A stretch of DNA of 64,000 nucleotides from the NCBI GenBank assembly GCA_001683735.1, contig LUGG01000022.1:1-64000 (forward strand), written 5' to 3'. Positions 1 to 9,956 of this stretch are shown one piece after another. The position numbers and the translations under genes are program-made. Position 1 is the first letter of the stretch. Every line of letters begins with the position of its first letter. Below the pieces are notes generated by a model. It had not been told where the DNA came from. It made no database searches and worked only from the letters and a program-made list of their open reading frames with translations. The DNA is from Grifola frondosa. Taxonomy: Eukaryota > Basidiomycota > Agaricomycetes > Polyporales > Grifolaceae.

Positions 1-479
1 TCGGTATGAAACAACACACTTTTCACCAAACAACCAAAAGGCTATCTGACTAGAGTAATATTTGTTTTATAGTCGAGGGGTTATTTCCCGGATAGGACGG
101 GTGCACCAAGCGTAACGGGGTTTCCTACTTTTCCGGATAGAGGCTCAGTCGAGTCCGGTTGTGCGAAGATACGCTATATCACAGGAGACTCTGAAAATGC
201 TCTGTGAAGTATCCTACGGTACTTGGTTACTCGCAGTATACCTGTGGGGAACAAGAAAAAGACTAGGCTAGACTCAAATAGTCTGCCTCGTTAGTATGCT
301 TCTAACTTCTTTTCAAAGTTACTGCCTTCTTGCAGTACTTTGACTTCAATACTGATTCCGCTTGCTGATTAGGAATGCTCCTGGACTTCTTTCCAGAGAC
401 TTATACTCCGTAATCACTTACAAGACGGACTTCCCAAACCCAATACAAACAACCAATTTCTCAAACTGATGGTGCGTAC

Positions 480-706
480 CTGATGTCCTTTATGACAGGA
501 TTGCCTCCACTGTCCTAACAAAAGTCTACCAATCTTCCTACTAACCTTGTGCTTCCAGAATCTCTTGCCTGGACAGTTGACAATTTAGGGAAGTGATATG
601 CCCCTTTTGTGACAGGATTACTTCACTGTCCTAATAAAGGTCCAATATTTCCTGCCTGAACTTGTGCTTCCAGAATCTCTTGCCTGGACAGTTGACAATT
701 CAGGGA
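480..706 (-). repeat. ~110-bp tandem duplication inside LTR A
   Basis: Two adjacent imperfect copies (about 480-591 and 597-706) share a GACAGGATT...CACTGTCCTAA block and an almost identical ~45 bp ending. The right LTR carries the same duplication at about 13585-13810, so it predates the insertion. It lies in the R/U5 part if transcription starts near 880. Confidence 0.85.
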
Positions 707-907
707 ATACTTTACAAACAGGTAAGCCTAGACCACACACTCAAGTGGGCCTCAAAGTTAGAGAAAGAAATTCTGATTCAAAGCTAAGGTTGGCTGAGGA
801 ACGAGAGCTTTGGGGGGGATCCAAGAGATGGATGATCAAAAGATGGATGGATCAAAAGATGGATCGATGAAAAGATGGATGAATGGGGGCCCCTCGTTCA
901 CTCCAGC

Positions 908-914
908 TTATATA
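908..914 (-). promoter_or_regulatory. TATA box in 3' LTR of element A
   Basis: A TATATAA on the minus strand, identical in context to the copy at 14008-14014 in the 5' LTR. It sets the U3/R border near 880 in this copy. Confidence 0.6.
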
Positions 915-1725
915 CTCTACAGAATGTTTCTGGAAAGTTCTATTCTATGGCTGACTAATGCTCCTTCTGCTTACCAATCCACTCCAAATGCTTACCAATC
1001 CACCAAGTTTTCTGCTGACGAATTGCATTTGGAAGTTGCTGGAAGCTTCCTTGACCTGCTAGCACATTCTACACAGGTCTCTCTCCTTCTGGAGAATTCT
1101 CCCAGGTTCCATGAGTTCCTAGGGTGTTCTTCATGATTCTATGATACTCTGGAGTCTACTGAAATATTCTAGCAGATTCTCCAGGTTTCTGTATTCTTCC
1201 AGGACAATCTGGAAGAGGAATTTTCGATTAAAGTCTTCTTTTAAGACTATAATCTTCTGGGAAATTCCAGGACCTTCTGTCCTTCCAGGATATTCATCAG
1301 CAAGGGGCCACAAGTCTGCTCAACTAAGCAGAAATGACCACAGTATGTCTTTGCTGACACAATTCTGATTACAAGAGGTGAACTGAGGGAGTGCAATATG
1401 TGTGGGAGATGAATGTGACGGATAAGGAAAGGGAAGAAAGGGGATAAGCCATGATGTATTATGACCTTGACCTTCTTGACTGTCCCTAGACTCCCTGCAA
1501 CTGCTGCTGCCACAATCGAATGTCTCCTGGGAAAATGACCGTGTTTGATCAGAATGCGACATAGTCATTATCCAGCTTCAATGCTCCTGTCATCCAGCGG
1601 CTGTCTGGGCTGCCCAATTCCATGCTATCATTCCATTCCCTGCATGCTTTCATGTGTGTGGGTAGTGCAGACACTGGTCAATGAAATTGCCATGTCTGAG
1701 TACCAATCCAGATTGGTGCACGACA

Positions 1726-1737
1726 TCCGCCCCACAG
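1726..1737 (-). other. Polypurine tract of element A
   Basis: On the minus strand CTGTGGGGCGGA directly abuts the LTR start TGTCG. The same tract abuts the 3' LTR of element B at 35562-35571, which supports both LTR borders and a shared plus-strand priming mechanism. Confidence 0.85.
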
Positions 1738-1915
1738 TTACTCGACCGTCCCTGGTCGACTTTCTTCTATCTTCTACTTCTTTGTGACCGATTCCTTGTC
1801 CGGTGGCTTATTGGCTCATCGTTTACATCAGATTCACCATCATCTTGACTTTTGGAGTAATGCAGACTGAGTGCTGATCATGGGAGAGGGAAGAATGTGT
1901 ACATCATCATGTGAC

Positions 1916-2347
1916 CTAGTTCTTTATGTAGATCAGCAGGAAATCGTCCATCAGCCTCGCATCTCCTGCTCGTAGCATCTTCTTCGGCAACTGAACTATA
2001 CCATCATCTGGCTTCAACATTCCTCTGCAATGAGCAATGTTCCAAATAATCCATGCCTCTAACCACTCAAACATGGCCAACCTGGAATAGGGAATCCCAA
2101 CTGCAACCTCCTGGCTGCCTGTATAATGCTCCACTGCGACAATGAGCTGGGTCTCCTGGAATTGAAGAGTACGGATGATTCGTCCAGTGAACTCGATGTT
2201 GGGTCCCATAAGACGAAGGGGGCTGGAAAAGTAGACTCGGGTGGGGTGATCCTGGTCTGGATCGAGGGTGAGAATATGTTTGCGAGATTGTCGCTGTACT
2301 AGGTAGTGAGGGATTTGAGTGTCACGGGCATAAGAAAGTGTTTGCAT
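1916..2347 (-). CDS. Accessory ORF before 3' LTR of element A (143 aa, unknown function)
   Basis: A 143-residue ORF lies about 190 bp upstream of the 3' LTR in element orientation. I recognise no known domain. Its middle (residues about 45-100, including IEFTG, QFQETQ and an aromatic W..WIIW stretch) aligns by eye with the ORF inside the LTRs of element B (ITFTG, QYQETR, TWW). The two therefore form one family carried at different places. The homology is weak but collinear over about 55 residues. There is no signal peptide or obvious membrane helix. A minus-strand TATA box stands 55-65 bp before the ATG, so the gene is probably transcribed separately from gag. Function is unknown; a structural, regulatory or host-interaction role would be guesswork. 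Confidence 0.65.
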   Translation of the reverse strand: MQTLSYARDTQIPHYLVQRQSRKHILTLDPDQDHPTRVYFSSPLRLMGPNIEFTGRIIRTLQFQETQLIVAVEHYTGSQEVAVGIPYSRLAMFEWLEAWIIWNIAHCRGMLKPDDGIVQLPKKMLRAGDARLMDDFLLIYIKN

Positions 2348-2400
2348 GGTTGTGACAGAGGGAAACAGGAATGCCTGGGAACGACCGAGTAGTATTGTGC

Positions 2401-2411
2401 TTTATTTATAA
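2401..2411 (-). promoter_or_regulatory. TATA box for the 143-aa ORF of element A
   Basis: On the minus strand the sequence reads TTATAAATAAA, 55-65 bp upstream of the ATG at 2347. This spacing suits a basidiomycete core promoter and is separate from the LTR promoter. Confidence 0.55.
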
Positions 2412-5400
2412 GTATGAGCACGTGATCATGTTCCTAGTTTGATGTCCCATGTCATGTGACTTGCTGATGACAGGATGTGCAAAATCGGTGTTATTTTGCC
2501 ATGTCCAGGTACCAAACACTTTTGGTGCTGACAACGTCGCATGTTCCGCATCATGTCTTCCATCACTTCCTTCCTTGTCCTATTTTTCTTCGGCTGCCTT
2601 CTTCTTTCCCGTCTCCTTTCTATCTGACCCATTCTCTTCATCAGCAGTTTTATGAACTCCTTTCATAAGACATCATCTGCTAGTATGCCTTCCAATGTGG
2701 TTGGGGTCATATTGAGGAAAGATAAGTGAGTGCTTGACCCGATGAATGGATTTCAGCTTATATATCCATCCAGGATGGATGACTAAGCTTTCCACAACCT
2801 TCCTGAACTTACAGAGAGTACTACACATTTTCCCAGAATTTTCTGGTACTTGCGAGCAGGCTCTCTGCTCTTCCATGGTATTCCTATGCTGATTGTAGGC
2901 CCGTAAATGGCCACTCCTTCAATTTATCATCCTTGAAGCTTCAGGACTGATCCTAATAAATTGTCGACCTGAATAACTCTAGAAACATCCTTCACATCAC
3001 CCGCAGAATGTGTTGTGGTCTTGCACAGCGAGTATCGAGTTTCTCGTTCTTCAGCCACTTCGAACAGCGCGGAAGTCACGTGATCGTGAACCGCGACGCG
3101 TCAATAGCCAAATCGGGCTTGACGCGTCAAGTACGTTCTCTGCTGGCACTTTGAATACTGCTTCTTCAAACCTCTCTATCTCCCCGGCGCTTGACTCTCG
3201 TTCGTCTCGTATCTACCTCTCTGGGCGACGTTCTTCTTCTGCAACTACGGGACGCGCAACTGCGTCCGCACTTCGACTTCGTCGTGGAAGACCGTCCCGG
3301 TGAGTACACGTATACCTTATTCTTATTGTTATTTTCTGCCGCGTGGTTTCTCTTTCACAGGTCTCTTCACCGGTCGACAGCGGACCCTTCAGTGGGTCTG
3401 CCACGGGGACTCCTGCACGACGCCGCGTGGGTTCTCTGCGTACCGGCCACTGTCCTGCTTTATTCCATTTCTCGCGGGTCCTTACTTCCTCGAATCCTCT
3501 TCCTGATGCTGTCTGTCATCACAGCACTTCATCTACTACCTCTCTGGGTCGCGTCACCGCAACCTGTTCGATACTTTTCTCTGGTTCGCGCTCGTCTGGA
3601 CCTTGTCAACACGATGCCGCTATCCGCGCGGTCTCTCTGCCCGCGCTGCGTCCTTCTCAGCTGCTTGTGACTCGATCTCTCTGTCTGATGAACCTTTTGA
3701 CGACATCTGGCTGTGCGTCCCGCGTAGTGCGCGCGCTCTGCGCTCGTGTCTGTCCACCATACCCTGCCGGTTTCTTCTGACTTCTTCCTGTCCTCGTGTG
3801 CCTCTGCCATCGAGCGCTCAACGCCGTCTCCGTGTCGGGGAGTCTGAAACGTATCAAGCTTCTCGTGCGCGTCGGCCATCTCCTGGCCATTCACCTAATT
3901 TTGGTAAGTCACATCTCGTATTCATCTGCGTAGGTCGCGCTCGATCCCGACGCATCACTCGAAGGGGTGACGCGTCGCGATCAGTGCTGGCACGTTCTTC
4001 GTCCTTCTGACGCATCTCTCTTCAATGCTAACAATTTTCGCCCCCTTCAGGAACGTCTCGTGCTTGCGGGGCGTGCCTACTGCGCCCATCCTTTCCTGTC
4101 TGTGCTCTCGGGCTGCGCTCGCTCGTTGAGCACCCTCAAACCGTGAGCCTTCTCGTTTCTTCTCGTAACACCTCGTCAGCTGATCACGGTGCCGACGTGT
4201 CGCGACGTGGACGCGTCGTTTGGGGTCACGTTCGTTCTTCGGCCGTCCTGCAAGGTTGTGACGCGTCGCGTTCGGTGCTGACGCGTCCCTCGGACTACTA
4301 ACGCGTTCTCCGCTGCTTTTTCACAGATCCGGCTTCATCGTCTCATCGTCTCCGAGGTATGTCCACGCGTTGCCCTCCACGCATGTCGAGTAGTACTAAT
4401 ACCTCTTGCAGCGCTGGTACGTTCTTCGCAAGGGCTAGTATGATGATACCGGGAGCGCGTCGGGTTCCTCGTCCTTAAATACGCTCTTCTCTGTTTGCTG
4501 AAACAAAAGATCCTTTTCGAATGTCGAGCAAGACATCGATCGGCCGATCGTGTTTCGTGAGTACCACCTCAATCTCGTGACAAGGCTGACGCGTCGTTCA
4601 AGGGCTGACGCGTCGCGTCGCGTACGTTCTGGTACACGCACGTCACAGCTTGCACGTAAGGTTATTCCGGTATGTTCTTCCTGTTTCTCGGTGATCGAGA
4701 TCCTGCTGACCCCTTTTCTGTAAGTAGGTCCTCTCCTGACCTCGTGACGAACGCGACGTGTCAGACGCGTCGCATCGCGAACGTTCCACTACGACGCGCG
4801 TCGCGTCTTCCGGTACATCCTCGCGGCCACGGGATCTTTCCATCCGCTTTCTTGTCCTTCGCACCTTGGGCTGCACTGACCGGCGCCCTCGATCATTTCT
4901 TAAGGCGCGTTTTCATAACCTTCTCCTCATTTCGTGAACCATCTGACTCTTTCTCGTGCTGACGCGTCGCGTCTGGGCGCGTCATGCAGTCTCATGACAT
5001 CGATCCTCTCGGGAGGCTGTGTCCGCGCCTCAGCTGACGTCCTCGACGTTCCCCGAACCTTCTCGCGCGTTCGGGCGCATACGCGTCGGGTGCGCTCTCC
5101 CTTTCTTCCATTCTGTACTGATCTGGTGCCTTTCGGACGACGTTCGCGTGGCTATAAAAGCTCGCGAACGTTCGCCCCTCTGCAGCTTCTCATTTCCTTT
5201 CTTGATCTCCTAGCTCTCGGAGAGCGCATACATTCGACCAGCGCTCGCCGCTGCGCTCAACGACATTCATACATGCATGGGCAGCGCGCTCGACTGTCTC
5301 CTCGACCATGCACTGGGTCATCATGCGGGTACGCATCCTGCCTCCTCGTCACCTGTCGCACACCATCCTGATGCGCTCTTCGTCGTCGTCGGGGTGCTGG

Positions 5401-7156
5401 CTGGTCTGGGTGCGTATGTTCCCGCTTCTTCCTTCTGCTTCTGTTAATCTCCTCACTCATCAAGCACGGCGCATTGTCCCTCGAGTGCTGTGTGTTCAGC
5501 TTCTCGAGACGATCGCTTTGACGGTATGCGGTTTCCCGCCGCTATCTTATGCTCGTCCGCGACCACGGCTACGTGTGCGACTCGATGTTGGTCACCGGTA
5601 CGTGCGTCGCATTTCTTGGTCATTCTTCTCCCTTCTGTACTGATCCCTGTCTTGGCGTACGGTCTGCAGATGTCCGCGCTCATTCTGCGCGGTCTGCAGC
5701 ACTCGTCCCACTGTTCCCTTCCTTCGTCGTCGTCTCTACTTGCTGGGCAAGCATTCGGCCTGCTCCACCTCGTCGCGTCACCACGCTTCGGGTCCTAGTG
5801 CGCTTTCCGCGTTCAACGACGCCCGAGTGGGTGCATCCGATGCATAACCAGCTAAGTATCTTCTTCTTCCACCTGCCTACCATCTCGTAACTGATCCTTC
5901 CTGACAGTGCCCTACGCACTGTGCACTATCTGCCGTCGGGCATGCATACTGCATCCGCGGCACCTGCGACGTTCATCTCGTCGGCACGCCTACGTTGCCC
6001 ACTGGCCTTCGCCCCACAGTTAGAATAAACGAACTGTTGGGGCACCTACTCAGTTCGTCTTCCTTCTTCGTTACTCTGCCTCCTGAATTTGCTGACTTAA
6101 TTTCTCTCGAAATTAACAGCAATATTCATCTTCATTTTCCCGACGGCTGCTTATCTTTCCTTGTCCGTAGTTGTAACTTCGTATCGGGACTGTAGACTCT
6201 ATTCCTGTATTCTCGGATAGTCTTCCCGGATGCAAACCAACTGAAATCTTGAAATTCTCCATAAATATTGAGCCACGTCTGCCTAATTCGTTCGTGGTAT
6301 TTCTGCGAAACGACTCCTTCCATGTTGGCTTGGTCAAATACCCATCTTCATCCGGCAGTTACTTCAGCAAATTGTCCTATTCCTCAATCAATACTTAAGT
6401 GACCATCCGATCGGAACTATCCTCGATCGTGTCACTGCTTGCTTGCTTGTCCATGACTTTTCGGCTCGATAAGTCAAATTAATGACTCGTCCATAATGCT
6501 TGCCACGTTAAACTTCGATTCCTTTAAGGCTAGATCTCTGGATGATCTCGAATCTCATATATCAAACCCCGCTCTTCAGGGTGCCTAGTTCCCTTGTTTT
6601 GGTGCTCATCATGCATCTCCAGAATTCTCGGTGTATCCTTGTCCTGCTATCCTAAATCGGTACTGGCCAACCTCCTCCCGATATTTCTTTATCCCTGAGT
6701 GCGCACCGGAGACATGGTTCTTGACCTCATGTACACGTGTTCTGACTTCCTTACTAATCCTGTTCCATCCACAGACGGACTTCCAGCATCCCATGCCTCC
6801 TTGGCTATGTCCTGGTAAGATCCTCCAAATCTGTGCAATGGCTAAACTTGCTAACTTCCTAAATCGTGTACTTCTTTGAGTGTCCCATGTTCGTCCCTGC
6901 CACTGGATACCATATCGGTGGGTCCCAGATCCTTCTTCATCTGCTATCTTGACACCGGAACACTCCGAATTTAAACTTTCCAAACTTCTTTTCTGATAGG
7001 CTTCTCGAGCGTCTATCGGACCGGTTTACATCATTGTCCTTGACGTGAGTATACATCAAAATAAATGATGTAAAGATGTCATCCAGAATTTCTTTTATAG
7101 CTGGGCACAAGCCTTGATCGCCGTTTAGTCTTCTTCTTTCCTTTCCATCACCACCA
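2412..7156. other. Long non-coding middle section of element A, GC-rich with ACGCGT clusters
   Basis: I can support no gene here despite many overlapping short frames. The part 3050-5100 is GC-rich and holds about a dozen ACGCGT hexamers, mostly in the wider palindrome TGACGCGTCA or close variants. It also holds repeated GTACGTTCT strings that look like splice donors on the plus strand. A plus-strand TATAAAAG occurs near 5151-5158, opposite to the element. Element B has GC-rich DNA with the same two motifs, in the same element orientation, at 22.9-24.1 kb and 30.6-31.4 kb. The RT-integrase block that B carries after this section is missing from A. Confidence 0.6.
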
Positions 7157-7499
7157 ATGCCTATAGAGGTGGGACTTCCGATTACGCATTTCCCCCTTCC
7201 CGCATTATTAACCTGACTTGTTCCTAGTTGAACAGTACTGTTGGTTACCTAGATGAGACGGGAACGGTTACTGGGAAAGTGATCGAGGTGGAAATTGTGG
7301 ATGTAAGCTTCTTCTTCATATCTGCTGTGATCCTATCCGTGCTGAAATGTGCCGTAGGGTATGAAACGTGTTACCATCCAGGTTGATGGTAAACCAGTTC
7401 CCATGAAACTTCCGTAAGTCGAATTTCGCCCTTGAATAAATACTGCTTATCCTTCGCTTCCATAGTGCTGCAACGGTGTTTTCCGTCCGTCGCACGTGA
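7157..7499 (+). CDS. Small four-exon gene opposite to gag-pol, element A copy (58 aa)
   Basis: Exons are 7157-7168, 7228-7302, 7358-7413 and 7466-7499. The introns of 59, 55 and 52 nt all have GT...AG ends. The spliced product is 58 residues, starts MPIE and ends VFSVRRT. Element B encodes a homologue on its minus strand (21903-22249) with introns at the same three places: after MP-x-E, after VD and inside the KLP proline codon. Both copies have a 12-nt first coding exon and a 75-nt second exon. Shared positions include GKV..VE.VD, MKLP and VF.VR. The gene runs tail-to-tail with the protease ORF. It matches no family I know; it is hydrophilic, beta-rich looking and lacks a signal peptide. Conservation of the reading frame in two diverged elements argues that it is a real gene. 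A TATA-like TTTTATAG lies near 7093. Confidence 0.8.
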
Positions 7500-7619
7500 G
7501 AATGATGTACCTAGAATTAGATAGATACATCATTGAACCTGATCGATTGTCCATTTGCCTGATTTAACCTGTTCGAATTCTTTCCAAACACAATATCGCT
7601 TGAATTGGAGAGGAAGAAT

Positions 7620-9956
7620 TTAGGCCGAGTGGTCTGACTCGATGTCAGACTGATTGTCTAGAGTGCGACACTCTATGGGTCCACAGTAATCTATGACTTC
7701 ATACCATTTCCCATTCGGATATCGGTTATACCGTGCGTTCACTTTCAGCTTGCGCTTCCGACGAGGTGCCATGACCGCATTGGATTTATCTGCCAGAGCC
7801 GGCTCATGATTATCTGATGCCTGAGAATCGGAGGGTAAGGGATATGTATCCTCAAAATTTCCTTCCTGATTTTCATTCCTCAGAAACAATATTTTCGCTG
7901 TCTCAGGTAGGGGCCCTGACATTTCTTCAGGTATGTCTGGTTCGCTGTCTGAATCCCATATTTCTAGAGCTTCGTGACCACCTCTATCGGAATATCTGGT
8001 AAAAATCACTTTCTCAGGTGATCTATGCCTTTTCCGTGATGTGACTGCTGTCTTCGATTTTTCGGCCTTCAATGACTCCCTCTTTCTCCATATGTCCCAT
8101 GCTGGATTATCGGCGAGTTTTCCAACCCGTTCGACCGGTACATCTTTATTCGTATGCCAGATGATGTCCGGGTCCAGCATGATAGGCGTAATGTATTCAT
8201 CTGCATATTCATTCCGAATACAAATCCCATATTTGTTGCTCATCCTTATGGCAGTAGTGTGACAAGGAGCAACAGGGGGAGATCCTGGTGTAGTCACAGG
8301 TTCCAATATGTCCTCGTCAATTGGTACCCATAGCTGCTGTCCATTGACAATCTCACATCGGTGAGTAGCTTCTGCGGGAATCTTCTGGATTGATTTCGGT
8401 GCGTCCATATCGGAGAGTAAAGGCTGATCTTTAATTTGATCTTCCTTTTCCTTCAACTCTCTTTCCTTCAATTCCCTTTCCCTGGCCTTCCTTTCCTCAA
8501 GTCTCTGTGTCGCCAATTCTTTTTCCTTGGCTATCCTTGCTATGTCTGCCCTCATCCAATCCCATACTTTCTTTTCAATGAGTTTGCCTACCCGAGTGAG
8601 TGGTTCATTCTTATCCGAAACCCATGTTATGTCTGGATCCAGATCGAGTGGAGTAATCCAATCGTCTGCAACTTCCCGGTCAACACATACTCCATGATCA
8701 TCATCTAGCCTAATGGCTGTCGAATAACATTCCAAGCATGGTGGAGATCCTGGACCATTCATGGGTTTAAAGTTATTTTGATCCAGTGGTATCCAGATTC
8801 GCTGACCAAGGACCATGCCACATTTATGAGTGGCTTCAGCTGGGATCCTTCGAACAATCTTTGGCACTTCGGGTTTTGAGATCTGAATATCTGCACATAA
8901 TCCTTCATTCTTTTTCTCCAATTCTCTGGTTCCTGATTTTGGCATATCAGTTTCTATAGTCTGAGTCTCAACTTCGACTGTAGAAGGTGGGGGCTTATCT
9001 GCCTCAGGCAAATAAATCATCTGAAATATGCCATGACCACTTTTCTCGACTCCATCAATGGATACTTTGACGTCACGTAACAAGAACAAGTCTTCTTGGA
9101 TTCCTATATTTGTACTCCAATTATCTCTCATTATGAGATAATCAGATTCACAAGATGAGATGGAACCTAAGATAGGCTGAAGTGGTCCACGAGCATGACC
9201 ATATTGGGCACAATATTTAAGCAACAAGTGCTCATACGAGGTGCGTGATATGTAATCGTGGATATTCACAGCCTGCTGATGACCTAGAGCATGATTATTC
9301 TTATAACATAGACCATCCCAGTGAACTGCATTCCAATTATTTGGAGATACTGGTTCAGTCGGAACCTCTGAGCTTTCTTGGATTTGAGATTCCTGATGAT
9401 TCGGCAAATTCTGTACATTGCCTGCCTCCATTAAGGATTGTATACCCTTTGAGTCGCTGAAATCTAGAACAGGTAAAGGATCCTTGCATTCCTTCATGGC
9501 TTGAATGCTGGCACATAATGGAGCCTTCTTTGATAGGGCTGCAGTTTGCGCCTCCATACTGGTAACAAGCATTCCAAAACTCTTCTTTCCATCTTCTGAG
9601 CTTATCTCCACATAGACTCCATCTGGGCTATTCCGTATGAGAAGGTTGTTGCGCCTTTGCCATGGCTGACCAAATAATGCTGGTACTGCCAAACCTTCGA
9701 CAACATAAAGATCGGCATGGGTTACTACTGATCCAAGCGAAATTTGCACTGGCCATATTCCATAATATGACAGTGGCTTTCCAGATACATCTGATAACTT
9801 CATCGGAATTGCCTTCTCCTTGCTTCCTCCCAAGGTTTTCCAAATATCGGCTGAGATACAATCGAGTTGTGAACCTGTATCAATAAGGAATGGGATTACA
9901 CAATCGTTAAGCCGCACTGGAACTGTAATGAGTGGGGGAGGGTAGACATAAACCAT
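7620..9956 (-). CDS. Element A polyprotein, C-terminal part: second protease and duplicated domain
   Basis: This 778-residue frame continues the gag-protease polyprotein after a one-base shift near 9945. Residues about 20-110 are a second retropepsin-like domain with the catalytic FLIDTGSQ at the start and VPALFGQPW further on, the usual hydrophobic-Gly element. A region with LFLLRDVKV follows (about 290-330). Next come two copies of a ~115-residue domain of unknown function (about 370-490 and 530-640). Each copy reads AEATH.C...GQ..W.P.D...GSPP...C..TAIR...G.C...AD..ITP..LDPDI.W and ends RVGKL. A charged coiled-coil linker rich in K/E/R separates the copies. The tail is basic. No RT follows, unlike a standard Gypsy pol. 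Confidence 0.8.
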   Translation of the reverse strand: MVYVYPPPLITVPVRLNDCVIPFLIDTGSQLDCISADIWKTLGGSKEKAIPMKLSDVSGKPLSYYGIWPVQISLGSVVTHADLYVVEGLAVPALFGQPWQRRNNLLIRNSPDGVYVEISSEDGKKSFGMLVTSMEAQTAALSKKAPLCASIQAMKECKDPLPVLDFSDSKGIQSLMEAGNVQNLPNHQESQIQESSEVPTEPVSPNNWNAVHWDGLCYKNNHALGHQQAVNIHDYISRTSYEHLLLKYCAQYGHARGPLQPILGSISSCESDYLIMRDNWSTNIGIQEDLFLLRDVKVSIDGVEKSGHGIFQMIYLPEADKPPPSTVEVETQTIETDMPKSGTRELEKKNEGLCADIQISKPEVPKIVRRIPAEATHKCGMVLGQRIWIPLDQNNFKPMNGPGSPPCLECYSTAIRLDDDHGVCVDREVADDWITPLDLDPDITWVSDKNEPLTRVGKLIEKKVWDWMRADIARIAKEKELATQRLEERKARERELKERELKEKEDQIKDQPLLSDMDAPKSIQKIPAEATHRCEIVNGQQLWVPIDEDILEPVTTPGSPPVAPCHTTAIRMSNKYGICIRNEYADEYITPIMLDPDIIWHTNKDVPVERVGKLADNPAWDIWRKRESLKAEKSKTAVTSRKRHRSPEKVIFTRYSDRGGHEALEIWDSDSEPDIPEEMSGPLPETAKILFLRNENQEGNFEDTYPLPSDSQASDNHEPALADKSNAVMAPRRKRKLKVNARYNRYPNGKWYEVIDYCGPIECRTLDNQSDIESDHSA

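Larger units (their letters stand above)
1..1725 (-). repeat. 3' LTR of element A (clipped at window start)
   Basis: Nearly identical to 13105-14828. The outer edge is missing because the repeat already matches at base 1, whereas the right copy begins 20 bp earlier at 13085 with TGTCG. The inner edge is fixed by the adjoining polypurine tract. A minus-strand TATA box lies at 908-914. Repeats of about 14 bp (AAAAGATGGATSGA-like) lie just downstream of it at about 827-885. Confidence 0.93.

Noticed and set aside
3010..5919. Many overlapping ORFs of 60-160 residues in the GC-rich part of element A
   Set aside because: All six frames are open because of base composition; products are Arg/Ser/Leu-rich with no homology to each other or to element B.
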